A stretch of 64,000 bases of DNA. Source: Albimonas donghaensis (GTDB taxonomy: Bacteria; Pseudomonadota; Alphaproteobacteria; Rhodobacterales; Rhodobacteraceae). The notes below the pieces were generated by a model. That model saw only the letters and a list, made by a program, of their open reading frames with translations, was not told where the DNA came from and made no database searches. A program made the position numbers and the translations under genes. Position 1 is the first letter of the stretch; each line of letters starts with the position of its first letter. The DNA lies in NCBI RefSeq assembly GCF_900106695.1, contig NZ_FNMZ01000005.1, positions 62,001 through 126,000 of the forward strand. The letters run 5' to 3'. Below, one piece after another: positions 26,719-36,823 of the stretch.

Positions 26719-28035
26719 ATGACGATCCGCATCAGGGGACTGGCGACCGGAGGGCTGCTCACGGGCGCGCTGCTGGCGACCACCTCGCTGGCCTCGGCCG
26801 AGACGCTGACCATCGCCACCGTCAACAACGGCGACATGATCCGCATGCAGAAGCTGACGGATGATTTCACCGCCAAGAATCCCGGCATCGAGCTGGAATG
26901 GGTGACGCTGGAAGAGAACGTGCTGCGCCAGCGCGTGACCACCGACATCGCCACCAAGGGCGGCCAGTACGACGTGATGACCATCGGCACCTACGAGGTT
27001 CCGATCTGGGCCAAGCTCGGCTGGCTGCATGAACTGTCGATGCCCGCCGACTACGACGTCGACGACCTGCTGCCCTCGATCCGCGACGGCCTGACCGCGG
27101 ACGGCAAGCTCTACGCCGCGCCGTTCTACGGCGAGAGCTCCATGGTCATGTACCGCACCGACCTGTTCGAGGCCGCCGGGCTGGACATGCCCGACGCCCC
27201 GACCTGGGACTTCGTCGCCGACGCCGCCCGCAAGCTGACCGACAAGGACAACGAGCTTTACGGCATCTGCCTGCGCGGCAAGGCCGGCTGGGGCGAGAAC
27301 ATGGCGTTCCTCTCCGCCGCCGCCAACAGCTTCGGCGCCAAGTGGTTCGACATGGACTGGAACGCCCAGTTCGACAGCCCCGAGTGGAACGAGACGCTGA
27401 CCTTCTACGTGAACCTGATGAACGACGCCGGCCCTCCGGGCGCGTCGTCCAATGGCTTCAACGAGAACCTGGCCCTGTTCCAGACCGGCAAATGCGCCAT
27501 GTGGATCGACGCCACCGTGGCGGCCTCCTTCGTGTCCAACCCCGATGACAGCCAGGTCGCGGACTCCGTCGGCTTCGCGCTGGCGCCGGACAACGGCCTG
27601 GGCAAGCGCGGCAACTGGCTCTGGGCCTGGACGCTCGGCATCCCCGCGTCGTCCGAGAAGGTCGAGGCGGCCGAGAAGTTCATCGCCTGGGCGACCTCCA
27701 AGGCCTACCTGGAGCTGGTGGCGGAGAACGAGGGCTGGGCGAACGTGCCCCCGGGCACCCGCACCTCGCTCTACGAGAACCCCAAGTACCAGGAGGCGGC
27801 GCCCTTCGCGGCGATGACGCTGAGCTCCATCCAGGCGGCGGATCCCAAGAACCCCACCGTCGACGAGGTGCCCTATGTCGGCGTGCAGTTCGTGGCGATC
27901 CCCGAATTCCAGGGCATCGGCACGGCGGTCGGCCAGCAGTTCTCCGCCGCGCTCGCCGGGCAGATCACCGTCGAGCAGGCGCTGGCCAACGCCCAGACCC
28001 TGACCGAGCGCGAGATGAAGCGCGCCGGTTACTGA
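26719..28035 (+). CDS. smoE: Polyol ABC transporter substrate-binding protein
   Basis: 438 residues. The signal peptide runs to about residue 28 (cleavage after ASA, mature start ETLTIATVNNGD). It is an extracellular-solute-binding family 1 protein resembling SmoE of Rhodobacter, which delivers sorbitol/mannitol to an ABC importer. GGGAGGA precedes the ATG. It leads the operon smoE-smoF-smoG-smoK-mtlK. A strong double hairpin separates it from smoF, a layout that usually gives more binding protein than membrane subunits. Confidence 0.9.
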   Translation: MTIRIRGLATGGLLTGALLATTSLASAETLTIATVNNGDMIRMQKLTDDFTAKNPGIELEWVTLEENVLRQRVTTDIATKGGQYDVMTIGTYEVPIWAKLGWLHELSMPADYDVDDLLPSIRDGLTADGKLYAAPFYGESSMVMYRTDLFEAAGLDMPDAPTWDFVADAARKLTDKDNELYGICLRGKAGWGENMAFLSAAANSFGAKWFDMDWNAQFDSPEWNETLTFYVNLMNDAGPPGASSNGFNENLALFQTGKCAMWIDATVAASFVSNPDDSQVADSVGFALAPDNGLGKRGNWLWAWTLGIPASSEKVEAAEKFIAWATSKAYLELVAENEGWANVPPGTRTSLYENPKYQEAAPFAAMTLSSIQAADPKNPTVDEVPYVGVQFVAIPEFQGIGTAVGQQFSAALAGQITVEQALANAQTLTEREMKRAGY

Positions 28036-28045
28036 GACGCGCGAG

Positions 28046-28139
28046 GGTCTCCGGGCGGCATGTCCTCGCTGCCCGACCCGGAGACCTGACGCGCGACCGC
28101 GCGGGCGGAGGGCCATGTCCCCCCATGGCCTCCGCCCGC
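28046..28139 (+). terminator. Double hairpin between smoE and smoF (attenuator/mRNA stabiliser)
   Basis: First stem GGTCTCCGGG (28046-28055) with CCCGGAGACC (28077-28086), containing an inner GGCA/TGCC pair. The second is GCGGGCGGAG...GCCATG (28101-28116) with its complement to 28139, with one bulged G. Neither is followed by a T run. Confidence 0.65.
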
Positions 28140-28180
28140 GCCACTTGATCCAGAAAAAACGCCCGGGGAGGGCCGGCCCG

Positions 28181-29053
28181 ATGGCCACGCTTCACACCAA
28201 GGCCGCCGCGCGCGCGATGATGTCGCCCGCCGTCATCCTGCTGCTGATCTGGATGGCCGTGCCGCTGGCCATGACGCTGTACTTCTCGTTCCTCCGCTAC
28301 AACCTGCTGATGCCGGGGATGGAGGAATACACCGGGTTCCTGAACTACGAATTCTTCCTCACCGATCCCGCCTTCCCCATCGCGCTCGCCAATACGCTGA
28401 TGCTGGTCGGGGGCGTGCTGCTGATCACGGTGGTGGGGGGCGTCTTCCTTGCGATCCTGCTGGACCAGCCGTTCTGGGGCCAGGGCATCGTGCGGCTGCT
28501 GGCCATCGCGCCCTTCTTCGTGATGCCCACCGTTTCGGCGCTGGTGTGGAAGAACATGCTGATGCATCCGGTGAACGGACTGTTCGCCTGGATCGCCCGA
28601 AGCTTCGGGGCCGAGCCGGTGGACTGGCTGTCCTCGATGCCGCTGTTCTCCATCATCATCATCGTGGCCTGGGCCTGGCTGCCCTTCGCGACGCTGATCA
28701 TCCTGACCGCGCTGCAGTCGCTCGACAGCGACCAGAAGGAGGCGGCGGAGATGGACGGCGCCGGCCCCGTCTCGATCTTCCTCCACATCACGCTGCCCCA
28801 CCTGGCGCGCGCGCTGACCGTGGTGATCCTGATCGAGACGATCTTCCTGCTGTCGGTCTTCGCGGAGATCCTGGTGACCACCTCGGGCGGTCCCGGCAAC
28901 GCCAGCACCAACATCGCCTACCTGATCTACACGCAGGCGCTGTTGCAGTTCGATGTGGGCACGGCCAGCGCCGGCGGCGTGGTGGCGGTGATCCTGGCCA
29001 ATATCGTGGCGATCTTCCTGATCCGGATGATCGGCAAGAACCTGGAGACCTGA
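28181..29053 (+). CDS. smoF: Polyol ABC transporter permease
   Basis: 290 residues from the ATG at 28181, preceded by GGGGAGGG; the frame is open 66 nt further upstream. It has six predicted membrane spans and the EAA loop EAAEMDGAGPVSIFLHITLP that contacts the ATPase. It is a MalF-like inner-membrane subunit for mannitol/sorbitol import. It ends 3 nt before smoG. Confidence 0.92.
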   Translation: MATLHTKAAARAMMSPAVILLLIWMAVPLAMTLYFSFLRYNLLMPGMEEYTGFLNYEFFLTDPAFPIALANTLMLVGGVLLITVVGGVFLAILLDQPFWGQGIVRLLAIAPFFVMPTVSALVWKNMLMHPVNGLFAWIARSFGAEPVDWLSSMPLFSIIIIVAWAWLPFATLIILTALQSLDSDQKEAAEMDGAGPVSIFLHITLPHLARALTVVILIETIFLLSVFAEILVTTSGGPGNASTNIAYLIYTQALLQFDVGTASAGGVVAVILANIVAIFLIRMIGKNLET

Positions 29054-29056
29054 GCC

Positions 29057-29887
29057 ATGTCGCGCACCGCAACTCCGCAGCGCAAGGCGCTGTTCACGCT
29101 GATCGGCTGGACCATCGGGCTCGTGCTGTTCTTCCCGATCCTGTGGACCATCCTCACCAGCTTCAAGACCGAGGTCGAGGCGGTCACCACCCCGCCCACC
29201 TTCTTCTTCTTCGACTGGACGTTCGAGAACTACCTCGCGGTGCAGGAGCGGTCGAACTACTTCCTGCACGCCATGAACTCGGTCATCATCTCGGTCGGCT
29301 CCACCGCGCTGGGCCTGCTGATCGCGGTGCCCGCCGCCTGGGCCATGGCGTTCTCGCCCACCAAGCGGACCAAGGACATCCTGATGTGGATGCTCTCCAC
29401 CAAGATGCTGCCGCCCGTGGGCGTGCTGGTCCCGATCTACCTGATCGCGCGGGACTGGGGGGTGCTCGACACCCGCATCGCGCTGGTGGTGGTGCTGATG
29501 ATGATCAACCTGCCGATCATCGTGTGGATGCTCTACACCTACTTCAAGGAGATCCCCGGCGACATCCTGGAGGCCGCCCGCATGGACGGCGCCAGCCTGC
29601 GCCAGGAAATCGTGTCCGTGCTCGCCCCAATGGCGGTGCCGGGCATCGCCTCCACCCTTCTGCTCAACATCATCCTGGCCTGGAACGAGGCGTTCTGGAC
29701 CCTGAACCTGACGGCCGCCAAGGCCGCGCCGCTGACGGCGTTCATCGCCTCCTATTCCAGCCCCGAGGGCCTGTTCTGGGCCAAGCTCTCGGCCGCCTCG
29801 ACCATGGCCATCGCGCCGATCCTGGTGATGGGCTGGTTCTCCCAGAAGCAGCTGGTGCGCGGGCTGACCTTCGGCGCCGTCAAATAA
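29057..29887 (+). CDS. smoG: Polyol ABC transporter permease
   Basis: 276 residues, a MalG-type permease with about six spans and the EAA loop EAARMDGASLRQEIVSVLAP. It forms the membrane pore with SmoF. The last residues FGAVK are typical of this subfamily. It sits between smoF and smoK with short spacers (3 and 25 nt). Confidence 0.93.
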   Translation: MSRTATPQRKALFTLIGWTIGLVLFFPILWTILTSFKTEVEAVTTPPTFFFFDWTFENYLAVQERSNYFLHAMNSVIISVGSTALGLLIAVPAAWAMAFSPTKRTKDILMWMLSTKMLPPVGVLVPIYLIARDWGVLDTRIALVVVLMMINLPIIVWMLYTYFKEIPGDILEAARMDGASLRQEIVSVLAPMAVPGIASTLLLNIILAWNEAFWTLNLTAAKAAPLTAFIASYSSPEGLFWAKLSAASTMAIAPILVMGWFSQKQLVRGLTFGAVK

Positions 29888-29912
29888 GAAACCCTGAAGG
29901 GGAGGAGACATC

Positions 29913-30911
<999 letters not shown>

Positions 30912-30944
30912 CGGACGCCGTGGCGGCGTCGGCCCGACCAGTCC

Positions 30945-30984
30945 GGCGAGGGCCCCGGCCCGGCTGAAGGCCGGGCGCCTCGCC
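30945..30984 (+). terminator. Hairpin between smoK and mtlK
   Basis: Outer stem GGCGAGG/CCTCGCC and inner stem GCCCGGC/GCCGGGC with an internal loop, and no T run. It probably modulates rather than ends the transcript, since mtlK follows with a good ribosome site. Confidence 0.45.
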
Positions 30985-31046
30985 CCGCAATGCTGCAATG
31001 AAGACGGCGGGCCGCGGACGTGCCGCCCCGTCGGGAGGAGCGGAAC

Positions 31047-32543
31047 ATGATCCGTCTGTCGCGCGAAACCCTGACCGCCCTGCCCGCCGGCGTGGCCGCC
31101 CCCGCCTATGATCGGGCGCGGGTGAGCCCCGGCATCCTGCATGTGGGGGTGGGCAACTTCCACCGCGCGCATCTGGCGATCTATCTCGACGACCTGTTCG
31201 CCATGGGCAAGTCGCTGGACTGGGGGATCCTGGGCGCCGGCGTGCGCGCCCCCGACGCCGACATGCGCGCCCGGCTGGAGGCGCAGGACTGGCTGTCCAC
31301 GGTGGTCGAGCTGGAGCCCGGCGCCCTGCGCGCGCGGGTCTGCGGGGCGATGACCGGCTTCGCCCCGGTCGCCCCCGACAACGCGCCCCTGATCCGGGCC
31401 ATGTGCGACCCCGCCATCCGCATCGTGTCGCTGACCGTGACCGAGGGCGGCTATTTCCTCGACAGCGCCACCGGGGATTTCGATGCGAACCATCCCCAGA
31501 TGCTGGCCGACGCCGCCAACCCGGACGCGCCCGGCTCGGTGTTCGGGGCCATGCTCGCGGCCCTGCGCCGGCGCCGGCAGGCCTCGATCCCGCCCTTCAC
31601 GGTGATGTCGTGCGACAACATCCCGGGCAACGGCCATGTGGCGATGGCGGCGCTGACCGGGCTCGCGCGTCTGCACGATCCGGCCTTCGCCGACTGGGTG
31701 GAAGACAACGTCGCCGCCCCCGACGGCATGGTCGACCGCATCGCCGTGGTCACCGACGACGCGCGCCGCGCCGTGATCCGCGACGATTTCGGGATCGACG
31801 ACGCCTCCCCGGTGTTCTGCGAGCCCTTCCGCCAATGGGTGCTGGAGGACCGTTTCCCCACCGGGCGCCCGGAATTCGAGGCGGTGGGCGTCACCTTCGC
31901 CGCCGACGTCTCGGCCTATGAGAAGATGAAGCTGCGGGTGCTGAACGGCGGCCATGCCTGCATCGCCTATCCCGGCGCGCTGCTGGACTGCCATTACGCC
32001 CATGACGCCATGGCGCATCCGCTGGTGGCGGGCTTTCTCGACAAGGTGGAGACCGAGGAGATCGTGCCCATGGTCCCGCCCCCGCCGGGCCAGGACCTGC
32101 GGGACTATCTCACGCTCATCAAGTCGCGCTTCGCCAATCCGGAGGTGAAGGACACCATCGCGCGGCTCTGCCTCGACGGGTCCAACCGGCAGCCGAAGTT
32201 CATCCTGCCCTCCACGAAGGACCGGGTGGCGCAGGGCGCGCCCGTGACCGGCCTGGCGCTGGAGAGCGCGCTGTGGTGCCGCTATCTCGCGGGCGGCTCG
32301 GAGACGGGACGCGAATATGCGCTGGAGGACGAGCAGGCCGACCGGCTCCGCGCCGCGGCGCTGACGGCGAAGGCGGAGCCCGCGGCCTTCCTCGGCCTGC
32401 GCGACATCTTCGGGGATCTGGGCGAGGCGCCGGCGTTCTCGACCGCCTTCGACGAGGCGCTGACGATGCTGTGGCGCGACGGGACGGCGGCGACGCTAGC
32501 GCGTTACCTCTCCCTGCCCGCCGGCGCGCCGCTGGGGCGATGA
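31047..32543 (+). CDS. mtlK: Mannitol 2-dehydrogenase (long-chain polyol dehydrogenase)
   Basis: 498 residues from the ATG at 31047, with GGGAGGAG before it. The NAD-binding N-terminal domain starts ILHVGVGNFHRAHLAIY. The catalytic block KLRVLNGGH gives Lys, Asn and His at the spacing known for K295/N300/H303 of Pseudomonas mannitol dehydrogenase. It oxidises mannitol to fructose and often D-arabitol to xylulose. The PfkB and XylB kinases in the same locus fit these two products. The smoS sorbitol dehydrogenase found beside mtlK in Rhodobacter is missing here. Confidence 0.94.
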   Translation: MIRLSRETLTALPAGVAAPAYDRARVSPGILHVGVGNFHRAHLAIYLDDLFAMGKSLDWGILGAGVRAPDADMRARLEAQDWLSTVVELEPGALRARVCGAMTGFAPVAPDNAPLIRAMCDPAIRIVSLTVTEGGYFLDSATGDFDANHPQMLADAANPDAPGSVFGAMLAALRRRRQASIPPFTVMSCDNIPGNGHVAMAALTGLARLHDPAFADWVEDNVAAPDGMVDRIAVVTDDARRAVIRDDFGIDDASPVFCEPFRQWVLEDRFPTGRPEFEAVGVTFAADVSAYEKMKLRVLNGGHACIAYPGALLDCHYAHDAMAHPLVAGFLDKVETEEIVPMVPPPPGQDLRDYLTLIKSRFANPEVKDTIARLCLDGSNRQPKFILPSTKDRVAQGAPVTGLALESALWCRYLAGGSETGREYALEDEQADRLRAAALTAKAEPAAFLGLRDIFGDLGEAPAFSTAFDEALTMLWRDGTAATLARYLSLPAGAPLGR

Positions 32544-32563
32544 AACCGGCCTCCGGACAGGCT

Positions 32564-32588
32564 TCGGGCCCGCGCATGGCGGGCCCGA
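32564..32588. terminator. Hairpin between mtlK and DUF1127 gene
   Basis: Perfect 10-bp stem TCGGGCCCGC/GCGGGCCCGA with loop GCATG, between converging genes. There is no T run, and it could serve both directions. Confidence 0.5.
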
Positions 32589-32623
32589 TCAGAGCGGTTC
32601 GCGATGATGATCCCGGCGAGGGA

Positions 32624-32839
32624 TCAGAAGTTCGCGCCGTAGGCGGCGCGGGCCGCGGCGGAGGGGATGTCGCCGCGCTCCAGGCCGATATCGGCCAGGG
32701 CGGCGTCCGACAGCCGCTCCAGCGACGCGCGGGTGCGAGCGAAGGACCGGCGACGGGCCAGGCCGTCCATCAGGTCGCGGAAAAAGCCGGTTCCGGCGGA
32801 GGAGCGGGCGGCGGTGTTGGCGAAAGCGATCGAGGTCAT
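32624..32839 (-). CDS. DUF1127 small protein
   Basis: 71 residues starting MTSIAFANTAA, with GGAGA ahead of the ATG at 32839. The C-terminal part LERLSDAALADIGLERGDIP is the conserved DUF1127 core seen in many small alphaproteobacterial proteins. Some members of this family act in RNA binding and phosphate or stress responses; the role here is unknown. It lies on the opposite strand between mtlK and xylB and breaks the polyol operon. Confidence 0.85.
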   Translation of the reverse strand: MTSIAFANTAARSSAGTGFFRDLMDGLARRRSFARTRASLERLSDAALADIGLERGDIPSAAARAAYGANF

Positions 32840-33111
32840 GTCGTGTCTCCAGAGCGTATCGGACGGCATCGCGAAAGGGGCCGGGGGCGTCCCGGCCGGG
32901 TTCGCGGCGCATCCGTGAGTGCGTTGCGGTTCAGGGGGCGCGCGGCGCCGGGTGGCGAGCCGCGCTTCGCAGCGCATTCGGCGCCACGGTCGAGACGGCA
33001 TGTAGACCGGCGCATACATCCCGGAAAGAGGGCGCGCGAGCAATCCCGTCATGCGGCGGACGCATGGCCTCTTTCCCGATGGTTTACGCAACGCGTGGAA
33101 GGGATCCGGGC

Positions 33112-34608
33112 ATGACCGGCGCCGTGGGCATGGCCGGCGCCCCTTCGGGCGGGCGTTATCTGGGGCTGGATCTGGGCACCTCGGGGCTCAAGGCGCTGCT
33201 GATCGACGGCGCGCAGCGGGTCGTGGCCTCGGCCGATGCGGGGCTGGAGGTCTCGCGCCCCCGTCCCGGCTGGTCCGAGCAATCGCCCGAGGCCTGGCTC
33301 GCCGCCGCCGACCGCGCGGTGGCCGCGCTGGCCGCCCAGGCGCCCGAGGACATGGGGCGCGTGCGCGGCATCGGGCTGTCGGGCCAGATGCATGGCGCGA
33401 CCCTGCTGGACGAGGCCGACCGGCCGCTGCGCCCCTGCATCCTGTGGGACGACGTGCGCTCGGCGGCCGAGGCGGCGCGGCTCGACGCCGATCCGCGGTT
33501 CCGCGCGATCTCGGGCAACATCGTGTTCCCCGGCTTCACCGCGCCGAAGCTCGCCTGGATGGCGACGCATGAGCCGGCGCTGTTCGCGCGCATTCGCAAA
33601 GTGCTGCTGCCCAAGGACTATCTGCGGCTGTGGCTGACCGGGGCGCATGTGTCGGATGTCTCCGACGCCGCCGGCACCGGCTGGCTGGACGTCGGCGCGC
33701 GGGCGTGGTCGCCCGACCTGCTCGCGGCCGGCGGCATGGAGCGCGGCCAGATGCCGGAGCTGGTGGAGGGGACCGAGGTCTCGGGAACCCTGCGCCCCGC
33801 CCTCGCCCGGCGCTGGGGGATGCCGGAGGGGGTCGTGGTGGCCGGCGGCGGCGGCGACAACGCGGCCTCCGCCATCGGGACCGGCGCCGTGCGGCCCGGC
33901 GCGGCCTTCGTGTCGCTGGGCACCTCCGGCGTGCTCTTCGCCGCGACCGGGCGCTGCCTGCCCGCGCCCGACAGCGCCGTGCACGCCTTCTGCCACGCGC
34001 TGCCCGGCATGTGGTGCCAGATGGGGGTGATCCTGTCCGCGGCCTCGGCGCTGGACTGGTTCGCGCGCATCGCCGGCCAGCCCGCCTCGGCGCTGGCGGC
34101 CGAGCTGGACGAGACCGCGCAGGCCCCCGGCCCCGTCGCCTTCCTGCCCTACCTGGCCGGCGAGCGGACGCCGCATAACGACGCCGCGGTGCGCGGCGGC
34201 TTTTTCGGCCTGTCCCACGCCGCCGACCGCCCCATGCTGACCCGCGCGGTGATGGACGGCGTCGCCTTTTGCCTGCGCGACTGCCTCGACGCCCTGCGCG
34301 CCGCCGGACAGGACGTGGAGCGCGCCACCGCGGTCGGCGGCGGCAGCCGGTCGCGGGTCTGGCTGATCTCGGTCGCCAACGCGCTGGGGGTTCCCATCGA
34401 CATCCCCGCTTCGGGCGAGTTCGGCGCCACGCTGGGCGCCGCGCGCCTGGCGCTGATCGCGGCCGAGGGCGCCGAGCCCATGGCGGTCTGCGCCCCGCCC
34501 GCCACCGAGTCCGAGATCCTGCCCGACCCCGCGCTCGCCGACGCCTACGCCGCGGCCCATGGCCGGCATCGCGGGCTCTATCCCGCGCTGGGCGCCGCGG
34601 GGGGCTAG
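33112..34608 (+). CDS. xylB: Xylulokinase
   Basis: 498 residues from the ATG at 33112, preceded by GGAAGGGAT; an upstream in-frame ATG at 33064 is possible. It is an FGGY kinase: GRYLGLDLGTSGLKALLID at the N-terminus, GLSGQMHGATLLD (the xylulokinase QMHG motif), ILWDD, GGGGDNAASAIG and FVSLGTSGVL. It phosphorylates D-xylulose made from D-arabitol or xylitol. A clear terminator follows. Confidence 0.94.
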   Translation: MTGAVGMAGAPSGGRYLGLDLGTSGLKALLIDGAQRVVASADAGLEVSRPRPGWSEQSPEAWLAAADRAVAALAAQAPEDMGRVRGIGLSGQMHGATLLDEADRPLRPCILWDDVRSAAEAARLDADPRFRAISGNIVFPGFTAPKLAWMATHEPALFARIRKVLLPKDYLRLWLTGAHVSDVSDAAGTGWLDVGARAWSPDLLAAGGMERGQMPELVEGTEVSGTLRPALARRWGMPEGVVVAGGGGDNAASAIGTGAVRPGAAFVSLGTSGVLFAATGRCLPAPDSAVHAFCHALPGMWCQMGVILSAASALDWFARIAGQPASALAAELDETAQAPGPVAFLPYLAGERTPHNDAAVRGGFFGLSHAADRPMLTRAVMDGVAFCLRDCLDALRAAGQDVERATAVGGGSRSRVWLISVANALGVPIDIPASGEFGATLGAARLALIAAEGAEPMAVCAPPATESEILPDPALADAYAAAHGRHRGLYPALGAAGG

Positions 34609-34669
34609 GGGCCGAACGGAATCGCATCAGGTCACGGCCGGTCTCCTCCCGAGCCCAGACCTGCAACCT

Positions 34670-34704
34670 GCGCCGCGTCGGTCCCTCCGATGCGGCGCTT
34701 TTTT
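34670..34704 (+). terminator. Intrinsic terminator of xylB
   Basis: A 12-bp stem GCGCCGCGTCGG with CCGATGCGGCGC (one G-U pair), loop TCCCT, then TTTTTT. Confidence 0.88.
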
Positions 34705-34903
34705 ACGCGCGGGCGGCAGCCCCCCTTTCCGTCGCGAATTGATATGGATTTTTTCCGCATCCATCGGACCAAATGTCCTATCCTGAAGGCGTCCGCCTCC
34801 TGATCCGCATATTCAACAGGCTCTTGAGCCCCCTCTGCCGCAAAAGCGGTCGTCCGCCCGTCTGCGCGCGCTTGACAAGTCCTGTCCGGACCTGAATGTT
34901 GAA

Positions 34904-34917
34904 TTTGTCCGGACAAA
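34904..34917. promoter_or_regulatory. Operator 1 of the TTGTCCGGACAA regulon
   Basis: TTTGTCCGGACAAA, a perfect palindrome 30 bp before the deacetylase-like start. A partial copy (TGTCCGGAC, 34883-34891) lies just upstream inside the -35/-10 spacer of a TTGACA promoter (34872). The form fits GntR-family sites (GT-N-AC dyads). Confidence 0.8.
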
Positions 34918-34946
34918 CCTGCGACCGGACCGCGACGGAGGACAAC

Positions 34947-35831
34947 ATGACGGGCGAACTCAGCTGGCCGGACGGCAAGACCCTGGCGCTTTCGGTGGTG
35001 GTGAATGTCGAGGAAGGCTCCGAGATGTCCATCGCCGACGGCGACAAGAAGCCGGAGCCGGTGGACGAGCTGGGCGTGGCGCTCGGCGCCCCCATCCGCA
35101 ACTACGCCAACGAATCCAACTATCAATACGGCATCCGCGCCGGCGGCCCGCGCATCTTCAAGCTGCTGGAGAAGCACGGCGTGACCACCTCCGTCACCGC
35201 CGCGGCGCTCAGCCTCGAACGCGCGCCCCATATCGCCGCGATGATCCGCGACGGCGGGCACGAGCCGACCTCGCACGGCTATCGCTGGATCCACCAGTTC
35301 TCCTACGACGAACCGCGCGAACGCGAGTTCATCGCCAAGGCCGCCGCCTCGATCGAGACCACCACCGGGACCCGCCCCAGGGGCTGGCTGTCGCGCTATC
35401 TCCACACGCCGCGCACCCGGCGGCTGCTGGTGGAGGAGGGCTACGACTATCACATGGACGACCTGTCCGACGACGTGCCGCGCTGGGAGCCGGTGGAGAT
35501 GGAGGACGGCTCGGTCAGGCCGCTCATCTGCATGCCCTACGCCATCGACACCAATGACATGAAGTTCTGGACCTCGCCCTCGCTGACCCCGCAGGCGTGG
35601 CTGGACTACGCGAAGAAGTCCTTCGACTGGCTGCTGGAGGAAAGCAGGACCGAGGGGCCGAAGATGCTGAACGTGGGTCTTCACCTGCGCATCATCGGCC
35701 GGCCCGGGCGGATCTGGGCGCTGGACGAGTTCCTGACCCATGTCACCGCGGCGCAGGACGAGGGGGTCTGGATCGCCCAGCGCGGCCAGATCGCCGAGCG
35801 CTTCCGCCAGTGCTGCCCCTGGCAGGGCTGA
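34947..35831 (+). CDS. PuuE-like polysaccharide deacetylase-fold hydrolase
   Basis: 294 residues from the ATG at 34947, with CGGAGGAC before it. It is a NodB-homology fold of the PuuE (allantoinase) type: VNVEEGSE at 19-26 replaces the metal-binding Asp-Asp of true deacetylases, and H105 and H110 lie in GGHEPTSHGYRW. PuuE proteins cleave C-N bonds in cyclic amides. No other ureide genes are present, so the substrate is probably different. First gene of a + operon led by operator 1. Confidence 0.8.
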   Translation: MTGELSWPDGKTLALSVVVNVEEGSEMSIADGDKKPEPVDELGVALGAPIRNYANESNYQYGIRAGGPRIFKLLEKHGVTTSVTAAALSLERAPHIAAMIRDGGHEPTSHGYRWIHQFSYDEPREREFIAKAAASIETTTGTRPRGWLSRYLHTPRTRRLLVEEGYDYHMDDLSDDVPRWEPVEMEDGSVRPLICMPYAIDTNDMKFWTSPSLTPQAWLDYAKKSFDWLLEESRTEGPKMLNVGLHLRIIGRPGRIWALDEFLTHVTAAQDEGVWIAQRGQIAERFRQCCPWQG

Positions 35832-35884
35832 GGGGGCGCGGCGGAGATGACCCGGGGCGAAGCCACCACCCGCAGGCGGATCCG

Positions 35885-36823
35885 ATGAGCGGCGCGCTGC
35901 GCCGGTTCGCGGCCTCGGCCCCGCTGATGATGCCGGCGGCGCTGGCCGTCGGGCTGGCGGCGCCGGACGCGACGGCCGCCCTGCGCCCCTGGGTGGCGCC
36001 GCTGTCGGTGGCGCTGGTGGTGCTGTCGATGCTGCGGGTGGAGCCCGCGCGCCTGCGCGCCGCCTTCGACCGGCCCGGCCATGTCGCCGCCGTCTGCGCG
36101 GCCATGCTGATCGCGGCGCCGGCGCTGGCCGCCGGCATCGCCTTCGCGCTGGGGGCGCCGTCCTGGCTGGCGGCGGGGCTGGCGCTTTGCGCGGCGGCGC
36201 CGCCGCTGTCGTCCTCGGCCGCCTTCGCCATCATCGTGCGCATCGACCCGGCCTATGTGACCGCGCTGTCGATCCCCGCCACCCTGATCGCGCCGGCGAC
36301 CGTCTGGGCGGTCACCGCGCTGTTGCCGGGGATGGAGCAGGGGGTGGACGTCACCGCCCTGTCGCTGCGGCTCGCCGGGCTGATCTTCGCGGCCTTCGGG
36401 CTGGCGCTGCTGGCGCGCCGGGTGCTGGGGGCGGCGCGGGTGAACCGCGCGGCCGCCCCGCTCGACGCCGCGGCGGTGGCGCTGATGGCGCTGATCGGCT
36501 TCGCGATCACCGAGGACATCCGCGCGCCGATCCTCTCCGACCTCTCGGGCTGGCTGGCGATCCTGGCCGCGACCTGGGCGCTGTCGGCGGGCGCCTGCCT
36601 CGGCGCCGCGCTTTTGTTCCGCGGCGCTGGGCGGGACCGGTCGGCGGCGGCGGGGCTGGCCTGCGCGGTGCGCAACATGGCGCTGATGGTGGCCGCGGTC
36701 ACCGGCGCGGTGGAGGACCGGATCGCCCTGGTGGTGGTCACCGCCCAGATCCCGATCTACGCGGCGCCGCTGCTGATGCGCCCGCTATTCGCCCGGCTTG
36801 GCCGGGAAAGGGGAACCGCATGA
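35885..36823 (+). CDS. BASS/SBF-like membrane transporter
   Basis: 312 residues, almost entirely hydrophobic, with about nine to ten membrane spans; resembles the bile acid:sodium symporter superfamily (CAAAPPLSSSAAFAIIVRID and a second half with RNMALMVAAVTG). It probably moves an organic anion. The ATG lies 53 nt after the deacetylase-like gene, and the stop overlaps dctQ as ATGA. Confidence 0.65.
   Translation: MSGALRRFAASAPLMMPAALAVGLAAPDATAALRPWVAPLSVALVVLSMLRVEPARLRAAFDRPGHVAAVCAAMLIAAPALAAGIAFALGAPSWLAAGLALCAAAPPLSSSAAFAIIVRIDPAYVTALSIPATLIAPATVWAVTALLPGMEQGVDVTALSLRLAGLIFAAFGLALLARRVLGAARVNRAAAPLDAAAVALMALIGFAITEDIRAPILSDLSGWLAILAATWALSAGACLGAALLFRGAGRDRSAAAGLACAVRNMALMVAAVTGAVEDRIALVVVTAQIPIYAAPLLMRPLFARLGRERGTA

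Larger units (their letters stand above)
34609..34946. other. Intergenic region: xylB terminator and promoter/operator of the catabolic island
   Basis: It holds the xylB terminator (34670-34704), then an AT-richer stretch with short inverted repeats (ATGGAT/ATCCAT at 34744-34764 and GGAC/GTCC at 34766-34778). A TTGACA box follows at 34872-34877. Two TGTCCGGAC palindromes come next, the second being the full operator at 34904-34917. No gene is seen. Confidence 0.65.
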
